From: Oenanthe sinensis | Lineage: Eukaryota; Streptophyta; Magnoliopsida; Apiales; Apiaceae | Assembly (NCBI GenBank): GCA_028671895.1 | Contig: CM053796.1 | Span: 28,952,860 to 29,016,859, forward strand | Direction: 5' to 3' | DNA length: 64,000 nt | Shown here: piece after piece, positions 23,308 to 34,011 of the stretch | Layout of the letters: each line of letters starts with the position of its first letter | Numbering within the stretch: the stretch's first letter is position 1 | Notes under the pieces: model-generated | Seen by the model: only the letters and a program-made list of their open reading frames with translations | The model's database searches: none | What the model was told of the DNA's origin: nothing | Program-made: the position numbers and the translations under genes

Positions 23308-23422
23308 GCTGCCGTAGTTCAATCATTTTTATTACACAAAACAATTAACACAGTCCTAGACTACTGGCTAAGCAAGAAAACAAGGCATCCCATACCCAGC
23401 AAGCATATAATACGTACATAGA

Positions 23423-25046
23423 ATGAAGATTTCAGTTTTTTCCATCTTGTCAGTTGCTTTTCTTCTATTTGTTTTACCTTTCTTGTCGACAGCTAACTCC
23501 GAGTATTCTCCGAAAGATTTTGTTCAATGTCTAACCCGTTCGAGCTCAACTTCTATATCTGAAGTTGTTTATACCTCCATAAATTCTACTTACACATCGG
23601 TTCTCCATTAACAACCTCAGGTTTGACACACCAACCACTCCTAAACCAGTAGTTATTGTCAAACCCGTGGACGAATTGCAAATCCAGGCTGTCATTTATT
23701 GTTGCAAGAAACATGACATTCAAATGAGGATTCGAGGCGGGGGGCATGATTATGAAGGCCTCTCGTATGTAGCACAAGTACCGTTTGTGTTGCTTGATAT
23801 GATCAATCTTCGGTCAGTTGATGTTGATCCTGTGGCAGCTACTGCTTGGGTTCAATCTGGAGCAACACTTGGGGAATTATATTATCATATTGCTCAAAAG
23901 AGCAGTACACTTGCATTCCCGGGTGGAATTTGGTCAACGGTTGGTGTTAGTGGACTCACAAGTGGCGGAGGGTATGGCGTTTTGAGAAGAAAGTATGGCC
24001 TAGCTGCTGACAATGTACTTGATGCACGGTTGATTGATGCCAACGGAAGAATTCTTGATAGAAAATCAATGGGAGAAGATCTCTTTTGGGCTATCAGAGG
24101 AGGTGGGGCTTCTAGTTTTGGTGTCATTCTTTCTTGGAAATTGAAGCTAGCTTATGTTCCAAAAATCGTTACTGTATTCCAAGTTGAAAGAACTTTAGAG
24201 CAGAATGCAACCGAAGTACTTCACCGTTGGCAAACAGTTGCACCAAAGCTTCCCAAAGACGTTGAAATCCGAGTGGCGGCAAACACTATTTGGAAGCACT
24301 TGCCTAATGAAGCTTCAAAAACAGTACAAGAAGATGACTCTAGAAATGCCGTAGACGCTAAAACTATCAGCGTAAAATTTATAGGGTCGTTTCTTGGCCA
24401 ACCAAAGGGATTACTTTCCATTATGAACGAGAATTTCCCTGAGTTAGGCTTGGTGGCAGGGAATTGTACTGAAGTTACTTATATTCAAGCAGCGCTCATT
24501 TTCTCTCTTTTCTCATATGACGATGCTCCTGCACGCTTGTTGGATAGAACTGCATATAAAATCCCTTTCAAAGCAAAATCGGACTTCGTGGACAAGCCTA
24601 TTTCAAGACAAGGCCTTGATGGGTTGTTCAAAATTCTTCTTCAAGCTGTGCCGGGAAGAACAAATTTCCTTTTCACTTCTTTCGGTGGAAAAATGGATGA
24701 AATTTCCGAATCCGCAACTCCATTCCCTCACAGAGCCGGAACATTGTACATGATGTACATGAGAGTGCGGACAGATGGAGACACGTCCAATGCCATGAGA
24801 TGGATTAGAGGCTTATACAAATACTTGACTCCGTATGTTACCAAGTCTCCGAGAGCTGCATACGTAAATTATAACGATCTAGATCTGGGAGTAAACAATC
24901 TACAAGGTACTACCAGCTACAAACAAGCAAGTGAATGGGGTAGAAAATACTTCAAGAACAATTTTGACAGACTGGTTAAAGTCAAGTCCAATGTGGATCC
25001 GGATAACTTTTTTAGGCATGAGCAAAGTATCCCTCCCTTTTCCTAG
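23423..25046 (+). pseudogene. BBE-like oxidase pseudogene, U7 (8 bp deletion)
   Basis: Eight bases are missing between 23598 and 23599, at codon 59. The frame opened by the ATG ends at 23611 after 62 codons. The remaining frame (to 25046) is undamaged and still encodes consensus sequence, including H111 and W173 positions. A frame that could be taken to start at 23667 begins with GTG (valine 85 of the normal protein) and is not a plausible eukaryotic start. The lesion is near the N-terminus, so no active enzyme is expected. Confidence 0.93.
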
Positions 25047-26894
25047 TTTGATAAATATTCAAATCCATTGATGGAAGCTGAGGTTATATGCATGTGTATA
25101 TAGACCCCGAGAAACTCTATTGTATTCATTTTTTAATGTAAAGGTTGATTTTTTTTAGAAAAATATACGGTTATTCATCTATTTTTAAAAGATTTTAATT
25201 TTACAACTTCGCTCAATTTTATTCTTGTGACTATTAATTATATATGCATATGCGTATGTAAGAGGGACACGAGTAGTTTTGGTATTCATATGTATCTCAA
25301 CTTTTATAATTGACACGTTCATTCATCGTTGAAAAAAATACTAACAAAATATTTACAAATATAAAAAATGACCAAGTACATGAAGTCATGAATTTTTGTA
25401 TAATTAATAATTTAGAAAACTTATTACACAGAGTAATGGAGTGCACACGATCACCTCAGTGGTTCAATTCGGAACATGATGGCCGACATAGCCACCTCTC
25501 ACCACATCGTTAAGTGTAAAGACACGACTTTAATTGCGTTCATATATTTTCATATAAGTTGAGAGTATAGATCGATGTGATCGAATGTGCGTGACTGTTT
25601 AAATTAGATTATCCGGTACTAGAGCTTTCTAGTTATCGTAATTTTGAAACCGGTTATTCCTGTTATTATTTCTCTTTTCTAAATTTATTTTTAGCATATA
25701 TTCTTTATGATATTACCTATTGCTTTTCCCTGCCATTTTTTCTTTGAGGAGTCCGATGTTTCATCCAAAATTTTATGTAATGCCCATGTTCAAATAATCC
25801 ATTTGTTAGGGTAGCTTTTTTTTAAACCTCGCGTCTCCACAAACATAATGGAGATAGGTACGTTGGAGGAAAAATGATAGAGCATGGTTTTATCTCCCGT
25901 TTTTTTTTATCATTAAAAAGCTAATTAGAGTTATCGATGGAACAAAATTTTTTATTTCCAAAATAACTATGAACCCTGTGAAGTTATTTTTTCAGATTTG
26001 AACATTGAAATTTTTCCGACTAGCACATTTGGGAGAATTTCCCCTTTCCGGCCGAGATTTATTACCGGAAACACTTAGACAATTTTATTAATGACGCGAG
26101 GGAAATGGTAAAGATTATCCTAATTTTAACATATTAGAAATCTTACATAGACACTTGGTTTATTCTTTGGTTTATTGTTGTGAATATTTTTATTACTAAT
26201 TAAACTTTTTAGCCTCCCATATTTTTTAATGGTGCCGGTGATCAAAACATATGCATTTCTAGGTAGTCGCTACAGTACTAGTGCAACACAATCAAAAGAG
26301 GAACCCGGTCATATTTGTCAAAAGAACCAATATTCCCATCTACATCAAGTACGAAAAAGAAGCCGAAAATAAACACATAAAGCTTGTGAGAACGGTTATG
26401 AAATGTGTAAAGAGACAAGGGAACAAGTTCTATTCGAGTGTGCGCCCGAGTGCCATAAAATTAAAGGAGCTCCAAGTTTGGGGTCGGATAGCATCTCCAA
26501 TTTTGGTTGGCCTCCCTCCAGAGCATTTTTTCGAGCCTAAAATCATCTAGCACTAAGCTGCGGCAACACTAATAACCAGTTTTATATAAAAATATTCTAT
26601 TATCTCCACAATTACCAACAAATATTTAGGGATGAAAACAAATTAAAAATGTATTAAAATTTAAATATTCATGTTATTAATAGTTATAATATAACTAACA
26701 AACGTAAAATATTTTATTATACACAATTACAAAAAAAATTTAATACATAAACATTTATATATACAAATATCAAGTCAATATTATATATAAATATGTATGA
26801 AATAATCCCACGTTGTATAAGATAGTTTAAACATAATACACTTGGTAAGGACTTTTAAATTTTTTGACAAAAAGAACTTTTCAAATTTTAGCCG

Positions 26895-26899
26895 AAAAG
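26895..26899. repeat. Target site duplication AAAAG, left of Copia copy 1
   Basis: AAAAG directly precedes the TGTTG end of the element and recurs at 28748-28752. Five bases is the usual LTR-retrotransposon duplication. Units without the element show a single AAAAG here. Confidence 0.92.
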
Positions 26900-27230
26900 T
26901 GTTGTAAATATGTAAATTTGGAAATAAGCTGGGAACAAAAGATGTTCTATTTCTCACGACTTGAAACTGAGATACAAGCAGGATATATATATATACCCTG
27001 TTAAACAACTAAAACAAGCTAGAAAATAGCAACTACATTCCTACACTTACTCCACTACTTCCATACCCCTACTAACATTAAACTACCCGTGAGACTCGCT
27101 CCATTCTGCAGCCACGCACGACTAGAGCCCAGACCCACTTGCAACGTTTACAAACAACGTTTTACAAAAGAAGTAACTAAAACATATTTAACTAACTAAA
27201 ACGATATGATTATAGAATTAAAACCCAACA
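26900..27230 (-). repeat. 3' LTR of Copia copy 1
   Basis: 331 bp, TGTTG...CAACA, next to the polypurine tract. Confidence 0.93.
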
Positions 27231-27241
27231 ATCTCCCCCTT
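27231..27241 (-). other. Polypurine tract, Copia copy 1
   Basis: Minus strand AAGGGGGAGAT abuts the 3' LTR; this is the expected site of plus-strand DNA priming. Confidence 0.8.
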
Positions 27242-27273
27242 AATTCTATAATCATCTATCAATTCATCAGCTA

Positions 27274-27516
27274 CCCGTATGGCATGCTTTGAACTGCAAC
27301 AGCCCATATGGCTTCTACTTCATGCCTGCATTGCAAATATATTGATCCAGCCCGTGTGGCCTTTCTGTGCCCATTTGACACCACTGATCACAGCCCTTTT
27401 GGCTTCCTTATTTGCTCGTTTGGCAACTTATTTCCTGCCCATGTGGCATTCTTATTACAGCCCTTATGGCTATTATTCACAAGCCCGTATGACTTGTGTT
27501 TGTTGGCCCATATGGC
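27274..27516 (-). repeat. Degenerate 23 bp tandem repeat inside Copia copy 1
   Basis: Ten copies of a core close to CCCNTATGGC start at 27274, 27303, 27351, 27370, 27394, 27415, 27438, 27461, 27484 and 27507. The last five intervals are 23 bp each, counting from 27415 (23, 23, 23, 23) after intervals of 24 and 21. On the element's own strand the core reads near GCCATANGGG, almost a palindrome. The array fills the space between the gag stop and the polypurine tract, where the pol gene would normally lie. Function unknown. Confidence 0.8.
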
Positions 27517-27518
27517 CT

Positions 27519-28301
27519 TTACAGCAAAGCCGGTTCATCGTCAAGAAACTGTGCTAAATTGGCTTCTTGACAGTGTTCTTTCTTTCGTCGTGGTTTGTCA
27601 CACTCTGAAGCGAAATGACCGTAAACGTTGCAATTGAAACACTTTATCTTGCTCTTGTCCAGTCTGCCCTTCCATTTCTGAGTTAACAGGAGTTGTTGTT
27701 GCCCACTTTGCTCACTCCTACCTCGCATTCTTTCTTCATGGGCCTTGAGACGTCCCACCAATTCCTCGACTGTCATTGATTTGATATCTCCAAACTGCTC
27801 AATGTTTGAAGCTATTTGAAGGAATTTATCAGGAACAGCACGTAGTATCTTCCTTACTACACTTGTTTCTTCCATCGTTTCACCAAGAACCCGGATATTG
27901 GTCACAATGCCGCTCAGTTTCATGCAGAAATCATCTATCTTCTCTGAGTCCTTCATGGTAAGAGACTCAAATTCTCCTTTCAAGGTCTGCACTTTTGCCT
28001 CCTTCACACGCTCCACTCCCATACACATTGTTTTGATCGCCTCCCAGGCTTCCTTAGCAGTTTCTTTCTCAGTAATGGTCAGCAATATGTCCTCTGGCAC
28101 CCCCTGGTAAATTGCTGCAAGTGCCACCTGCACCGTTCTTTCATCAACGGCTACCTTGGGATCCTTTTGTTCGATAGCTCCCCAAACTCCTTGTGCCTTC
28201 ATGAATACCTTCATTTTTAGAGACCATGCTGTATAGTTACTTCTCGTTAGCATGGGATAGTTCAAACCCACAACTCCTTCCTTCATCTTTGGCGTTTCCA
28301 T
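27519..28301 (-). CDS. gag: Copia-type Gag polyprotein fragment (260 aa), copy 1
   Basis: Nucleocapsid-type protein that packages element RNA into virus-like particles in the cytoplasm. Residues 13-44 (YPMLTRSNYTAW and following) and about 60-180 match the plant gag-polypeptide (UBN2/DUF4219) pattern. Residues 221-234 form a CCHC zinc knuckle (C-x2-C-x4-H-x4-C). The frame ends at DDEPALL, where Copia polyproteins normally run on into protease, so the protein stops at the Gag boundary. The ATG lies about 103 nt past the primer-binding site. No in-frame stop interrupts it, so it may still be translated, but mobility would need enzymes supplied by another element. Confidence 0.9.
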   Translation of the reverse strand: METPKMKEGVVGLNYPMLTRSNYTAWSLKMKVFMKAQGVWGAIEQKDPKVAVDERTVQVALAAIYQGVPEDILLTITEKETAKEAWEAIKTMCMGVERVKEAKVQTLKGEFESLTMKDSEKIDDFCMKLSGIVTNIRVLGETMEETSVVRKILRAVPDKFLQIASNIEQFGDIKSMTVEELVGRLKAHEERMRGRSEQSGQQQLLLTQKWKGRLDKSKIKCFNCNVYGHFASECDKPRRKKEHCQEANLAQFLDDEPALL

Positions 28302-28404
28302 GGCTTCCTGTGTATGTAGTGGTTGATATTTAGGTATGTACAGGATGTAAATGCGGCTCTCTGTGTGTGTGTTTTTTTTTAAATGAAAGACCTAACCTGG
28401 TTAT

Positions 28405-28416
28405 GCTCTGATACCA
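28405..28416 (-). other. Primer-binding site, Copia copy 1
   Basis: Minus strand TGGTATCAGAGC directly follows the 5' LTR. It is the standard plant Copia site complementary to the 3' end of initiator methionine tRNA, and it fixes the element's orientation. Confidence 0.92.
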
Positions 28417-28747
28417 TGTTGTAAATATGTAAATTTGGAAATAAGCTGGGAACAAAAGATGTTCTATTTCTCACGACTTGAAACTGAGATACAAGCAGGA
28501 TATATATATATACCCTGTTAAACAACTAAAACAAGCTAGAAAATAGCAACTACATTCCTACACTTACTCCACTACTTCCATACCCCTACTAACATTAAAC
28601 TACCCGTGAGACTCGCTCCATTCTGCAGCCACGCACGACTAGAGCCCAGACCCACTTGCAACGTTTACAAACAACGTTTTACAAAACAAGTAACTAAAAC
28701 ATATTTAACTAACTAAAACGATATGATTATAGAATTAAAACCCAACA
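28417..28747 (-). repeat. 5' LTR of Copia copy 1
   Basis: 331 bp; an alternating TA run near 28499-28512 could act as the element's TATA region. This LTR directly adjoins the U8 promoter segment. Confidence 0.93.
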
Positions 28748-28752
28748 AAAAG
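28748..28752. repeat. Target site duplication AAAAG, right of Copia copy 1
   Basis: Matches 26895-26899. The sequence after it jumps over 74 bp that all uninterrupted units carry. Confidence 0.92.
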
Positions 28753-28918
28753 AACTTTTCAAAAAGCATTTATAGCTCTATTATTAAACGTAGACTACAT
28801 CCAAAAAATTGGATGACAGCGTACTTGTTTACTACTTGTACGACCATTTCGGTCATGGTATTATTGGGCAAGTGGACTTGTTAACTAGCTAGTTGCTTCT
28901 ACCGCTAAACAAGTTTCG

Positions 28919-28926
28919 TATAAATA
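28919..28926 (+). promoter_or_regulatory. TATA box of U8
   Basis: TATAAATA, 123 bp before the ATG, about 170 bp from the Copia 5' LTR edge. Confidence 0.68.
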
Positions 28927-29041
28927 GCTGCCGTAGTTCAATCATTTTTATTACACAAAACAATTAACACAGTCCTAGACTACTGGCTAAGCAAGAAAAC
29001 AAGTCATCCCATACCCAGCAAGCATATAATACGTACATAGA

Positions 29042-30672
29042 ATGAAGATTTCAGTTTTTTCCATCTTGTCAGTTGCTTTTCTTCTATTTGTTTTACCTTT
29101 CTTGTCGACAGCTAACTCCGAGTATTCTCCGAAAGATTTTGTTCAATGTCTAACCCGTTCGAGCTCAACTTCTATATCTGAAGTTGTTTATACCTCCATA
29201 AATTCTACTTACACATCCGTCTTACGGTTCTCCATTAACAACCTCAGGTTGACACACCAACCACTCCTAAACCAGTAGTTATTGTCAAACCCGTGGACGA
29301 ATTGCAAATCCAGGCTGTCATTTATTGTTGCAACAAACATGACATTCAAATGAGGATTCGAGGCGGGGGGAATGATTATGAAGGCCTCTCGTATGTAGCA
29401 CAAGTACCGTTTGTGTTGCTTGATATGATCAATCTTCGGTCAGTTGATGTTGATCCTGTGGCAGCTACTGCTTGGGTTCAATCTGGAGCAACACTTGGGG
29501 AATTATATTATCATATTGCTCAAAAGAGCAGTACACTTGCATTCCCGGGTGGAATTTGGTCAACGGTTGGTGTTAGTGGACTCACAAGTGGCGGAGGGTA
29601 TGGCGTTTTGAGAAGAAAGTATGGCCTAGCTGCTGACAATGTACTTGATGCACGGTTGATTGATGCCAACGGAAGAATTCTTGATAGAAAATCAATGGGA
29701 GAAGATCTCTTTTGGGCTATCAGAGGAGGTGGGGCTTCTAGTTTTGGTGTCATTCTTTCTTGGAAATTGAAGCTAGCTTATGTTCCAAAAATCGTTACTG
29801 TATTCCAAGTTGAAAGAACTTTAGAGCAGAATGCAACCGAAGTACTTCACCGTTGGCAAACAGTTGCACCAAAGCTTCCCAAAGACGTTGAAATCCGAGT
29901 GGCGGCAAACACTATTTGGAAGCACTTGCCTAATGAAGCTTCAAAAACAGTACAAGAAGATGACTCTAGAAATGCCGTAGACGCTAAAACTATCAGCGTA
30001 AAATTTATAGGGTCGTTTCTTGGCCAACCAAAGGGATTACTTTCCATTATGAACGAGAATTTCCCTGAGTTAGGCTTGGTGGCAGGGAATTGTACTGAAG
30101 TTACTTATATTCAAGCAGCGCTCATTTTCTCTCTTTTCTCATATGACGATGCTCCTGCACGCTTGTTGGATAGAACTTCATATAAAATCCCTTTCAAAGC
30201 AAAATCGGACTTCGTGGACAAGCCTATTTCAAGACAAGGCCTTGATGGGTTGTTCAAAATTCTTCTTCAAGCTGTGCCGGGAAGAACAAATTTCCTTTTC
30301 ACTTCTTTCGGTGGAAAAATGGATGAAATTTCCGAATCCGCAACTCCATTCCCTCACAGAGCCGGAACATTGTACATGATGTACATGAGAGTGCGGACAG
30401 ATGGAGACACGTCCAATGCCATGAGATGGATTAGAGGCTTATACAAATACTTGACTCCGTATGTTACCAAGTCTCCGAGAGCTGCATACGTAAATTATAA
30501 CGATCTAGATCTGGGAGTAAACAATCTACAAGGTACTACCAGCTACAAACAAGCAAGTGAATGGGGTAGAAAATACTTCAAGAACAATTTTGACAGACTG
30601 GTTAAAGTCAAGTCCAATGTGGATCCGGATAACTTTTTTAGGCATGAGCAAAGTATCCCTCCCTTTTCCTAG
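29042..30672 (+). pseudogene. BBE-like oxidase pseudogene, U8 (1 bp deletion, FAD-His lost)
   Basis: One T is missing from CAGGTTTGAC at 29249-29250, so the frame from the ATG ends at 29278 after 78 codons. The rest is open to 30672 and carries three substitutions against the consensus: K98N, H111N and A380S. H111 is the only remaining FAD-linking residue of this protein type, so this copy has lost both covalent anchor positions. It is the most diverged coding copy here. Confidence 0.93.
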
Positions 30673-32259
30673 TTTGATAAATATTCAAATCCATTGATGG
30701 AAGCTGAGGTTATATGCATGTGTATATAGACCCCGACAAACTCTATTGTATTCATTTTTTAATGTAAAGGTTGATTTTTTTTAGAAAAATATACGGTTAT
30801 TCATCTATTTTTAAAAGATTTTAATTTTACAACTTCGCTCAATTTTATTCTTGTGACTATTAATTATATATGCATATGCGTATGTAAGAGGGACACGAGT
30901 AGTTTTGGTATTCATATGTATCTCAACTTTTATAATTGACACGTTCATTCATCGTTGAAAAAAATACTAACAAAATATTTACAAATATAAAAATGATAGA
31001 GCATGGTTTTATCTCCCGTTTTTTTATCATTAAAAAGCTAATTAGAGTTATCGATGGAACAAAATTTTTTATTTCCAAAATAACTATGAACCCTGTGAAG
31101 TTATTTTTTCAGATTCGAACATTGAAATTTTTCCGACTAGCACATTTGGGAGAATTTCCCCTTTCCGGCCGAGATTTATTACCGGAAACACTTAGACAAT
31201 TTTATTAATGACGCGAGGGAAATGGTAAAGATTATCCTAATTTTAACATATTAGAAATCTTACATAGACACTTGGTTTATTCTTTGGTTTATTGTTGTGA
31301 ATATTTTTGTTACTAATTAAACTTTTTAGCCTCCCATATTTTTTAATGGTGCCGGTGATCAAAACATATGCATTTCTAGGTAGTCGCTACAGTACTAGTG
31401 CAACACAATCAAAAGAGGAACCCGGTCATATTTGTCAAAAGAACCAATATTCCCATCTACATCAAGTACGAAAAAGAAGCCGAAAATAAACACATAAAGC
31501 TTGTGAGAACGGTTATGAAATGGATAAAGAGACAAGGGAACAAGTTCTATTCGAGTGTGCGCCCGAGTGCCATAAAATTAAAGGAGCTCCAAGTTTGGGG
31601 TCGGATAGCATCTCCAATTTTGGTTGGCCTCCCTCCAGAGCATTTTTTCGAGCCTAAAATCATCTAGCACTAAGCTGCGGCAACACTAATACCAAGTTTT
31701 ATATAAAAATATTCTATTATCTCCACAATTACCAACAAATATTTAGGGATGAAAACAAATTAAAAATGTATTAAAATTTAAATATTCATGTTATTAATTA
31801 GTTATAATATAACTAACAAACGTAAAATATTTTATTATACACAATTACAAAAAAAATTTAATACATAAACATTTATATACACAAATATCAAGTCAATATT
31901 ATATATATAAATATGTATGAAATAATCCCACGTTGTATAAGATAGTTTAAACATAATACACTTGGTAAGGACTTTTAAAATTTTTGACAAAAAGAACTTT
32001 TCAAATTTTAGCCGAAAAGAACTTTTCCAAAAACATTTAAAGCTTTATAATTAAAAGTAGAGATCTTAAAATTAAAATGATATACATAAAAAGAATTTTT
32101 CAAAAAGCATTTATAGCTCTATTATTAAACGTAGACTACATCCAAAAAATTGGATGACAGCGTACTTGTTTACTACTTGTACGACCATTTCGGTCATGGT
32201 ATTATTGGGCAAGTGGACTTGTTAACTAGCTAGTTGCTTCTACCGCTAAACAAGTTTCG

Positions 32260-32267
32260 TATAAATA
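32260..32267 (+). promoter_or_regulatory. TATA box of U9
   Basis: TATAAATA, 123 bp before the ATG. Confidence 0.7.
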
Positions 32268-32382
32268 GCTGCCGTAGTTCAATCATTTTTATTACACAAA
32301 ACAATTAACACAGTCCTAGACTACTGGCTAAGCAAGAAAACAAGGCATCCCATACCCAGCAAGCATATAATACGTACATAGA

Positions 32383-34011
32383 ATGAAGATTTCAGTTTTT
32401 TCCATCTTGTCAGTTGCTTTTCTTCTATTTGTTTTACCTTTCTTGTCGACAGCTAACTCCGAGTATTCTCCGAAAGATTTTGTTCAATGTCTAACCCGTT
32501 CGAGCTCAACTTCTATATCTGAAGTTGTTTATACCTCCATAAATTCTACTTACACATCCGTTCTCCATTAACAACCTCAGGTTTGACACACCAACCACTC
32601 CTAAACCAGTAGTTATTGTCAAACCCGTGGACGAATTGCAAATCCAGGCTGTCATTTATTGTTGCAAGAAACATGACATTCAAATGAGGATTCGAGGCGG
32701 GGGGCATGATTATGAAGGCCTCTCGTATGTAGCACAAGTACCGTTTGTGTTGCTTGATATGATCAATCTTCGGTCAGTTGATGTTGATCCTGTGGCAGCT
32801 ACTGCTTGGGTTCAATCTGGAGCAACACTTGGGGAATTATATTATCATATTGCTCAAAAGAGCAGTACACTTGCATTCCCGGGTGGAATTTGGTCAACGG
32901 TTGGTGTTAGTGGACTCACAAGTGGCGGAGGGTATGGCGTTTTGAGAAGAAAGTATGGCCTAGCTGCTGACAATGTACTTGATGCACGGTTGATTGATGC
33001 CAACGGAAGAATTCTTGATAGAAAATCAATGGGAGAAGATCTCTTTTGGGCTATCAGAGGTGGTGGGGCTTCTAGTTTTGGTGTCATTCTTTCTTGGAAA
33101 TTGAAGCTAGCTTATGTTCCAAAAATCGTTACTGTATTCCAAGTTGAAAGAACTTTAGAGCAGAATGCAACCGAAGTACTTCACCGTTGGCAAACAGTTG
33201 CACCAAAGCTTCCCAAAGACGTTGAAATCCGAGTGGCAGCAAACACTATTTGGAAGCACTTGCCTAATGAAGCTTCAAAAACAGTACAAGAAGATGACTC
33301 TAGAAATGCCGTAGACGCTAAAACTATCAGCGTAAAATTTATAGGGTCGTTTCTTGGCCAACCAAAGGGATTACTTTCCATTATGAACGAGAATTTCCCT
33401 GAGTTAGGCTTGGTGGCAGGGAATTGTACTGAAGCTACTTATATTCAAGCAGCGCTCATTTTCTCTCTTTTCTCATATGACGATGCTCCTGCACGCTTGT
33501 TGGATAGAACTGCATATAAAATCCCTTTCAAAGCAAAATCGGACTTCGTGGACAAGCCAAGCCTATTTCAAGACAAGGCCTTGATGGGTTGTTCAAAATT
33601 CTTCTTCAAGCTGTGCCGGGAAGAACAAATTTCCTTTTCACTTCTTTCGGTGGAAAAATGGATGAAATTTCCGAATCCGCAACTCCATTCCCTCACAGAG
33701 CCGGAACATTGTACATGATGTACATGAGAGTGCGGACAGATGGAGACACGTCCAATGCCATGAGATGGATTAGAGGCTTATACAAATACTTGACTCCGTA
33801 TGTTACCAAGTCTCCGAGAGCTGCATACGTAAATTATAACGATCTAGATCTGGGAGTAAACAATCTACAAGGTACTACCAGCTACAAACAAGCAAGTGAA
33901 TGGGGTAGAAAATACTTCAAGAACAATTTTGACAGACTGGTTAAAGTCAAGTCCAATGTGGATCCGGATAACTTTTTTAGGCATGAGCAAAGTATCCCTC
34001 CCTTTTCCTAG
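32383..34011 (+). pseudogene. BBE-like oxidase pseudogene, U9 (8 bp deletion and 5 bp duplication)
   Basis: An 8 bp deletion near 32558-32560 ends the frame at 32571. A tandem AAGCC duplication (33554-33558 and 33559-33563) adds a second shift. The net change is minus 3, so the 3' part returns to the frame of the ATG while the middle is out of frame. Also seen: V354A and two silent changes (GGA to GGT near 33061, GCG to GCA near 33238), the second shared with U10. Confidence 0.93.

Larger units (their letters stand above)
26900..28747 (-). mobile_element. Gag-only Copia-type LTR retrotransposon, copy 1
   Basis: A complete 1,848 bp element bounded by two 331 bp LTRs (26900-27230 and 28417-28747). 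They start TG, end CA and differ by one base (AAAAGAAG versus AAAACAAG near their right ends). Read on the minus strand it has a 5' LTR, a primer-binding site, gag, a 23 bp tandem repeat, a polypurine tract and a 3' LTR. There is no protease, integrase, reverse transcriptase or RNase H. It is therefore non-autonomous, in the style of plant TR-GAG elements. It sits about 295 bp upstream of the U8 ATG in opposite orientation, leaving the U8 TATA box in place. Confidence 0.94.
23084..28752 (+). repeat. Array unit U7, interrupted by a Copia-type element
   Basis: The unit has the U5/U6 spacer type up to 26899, then the 1,848 bp LTR element with a 5 bp target duplication. The spacer (25047-26899) has private changes at GGAGATAGG (near 25855) and in the open frame (Trp to Cys). 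It shares CAGATTTGAAC (near 25995) with U10, its segmental duplicate. Confidence 0.95.
28753..32043 (+). repeat. Array unit U8, shortened by two deletions
   Basis: The upstream part lacks 74 bp next to the Copia element. The spacer (30673-32043) lacks 507 bp at about 30989-30996, where AAAAATGA occurs at both edges of the missing segment in full units. It belongs to the third spacer type: TTTGTTACTAA near 31308, AATACCAAG near 31687 and a longer TATATATA run near 31901. No gene was seen in the spacer. Confidence 0.94.

Noticed and set aside
23667..25046. 459-codon frames in U7, U8, U11, U13 and U14 as separate shorter genes
   Set aside because: They start at GTG (valine 85 of the full protein), lack the signal peptide and the N-terminal FAD-domain start, and are the remains of broken full-length genes.
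27279..27637. Plus-strand frames of 92 and 109 codons in the Copia element
   Set aside because: They run antisense to the element across the 23 bp repeat and the end of gag; overlapping frames arise from the repeat itself.
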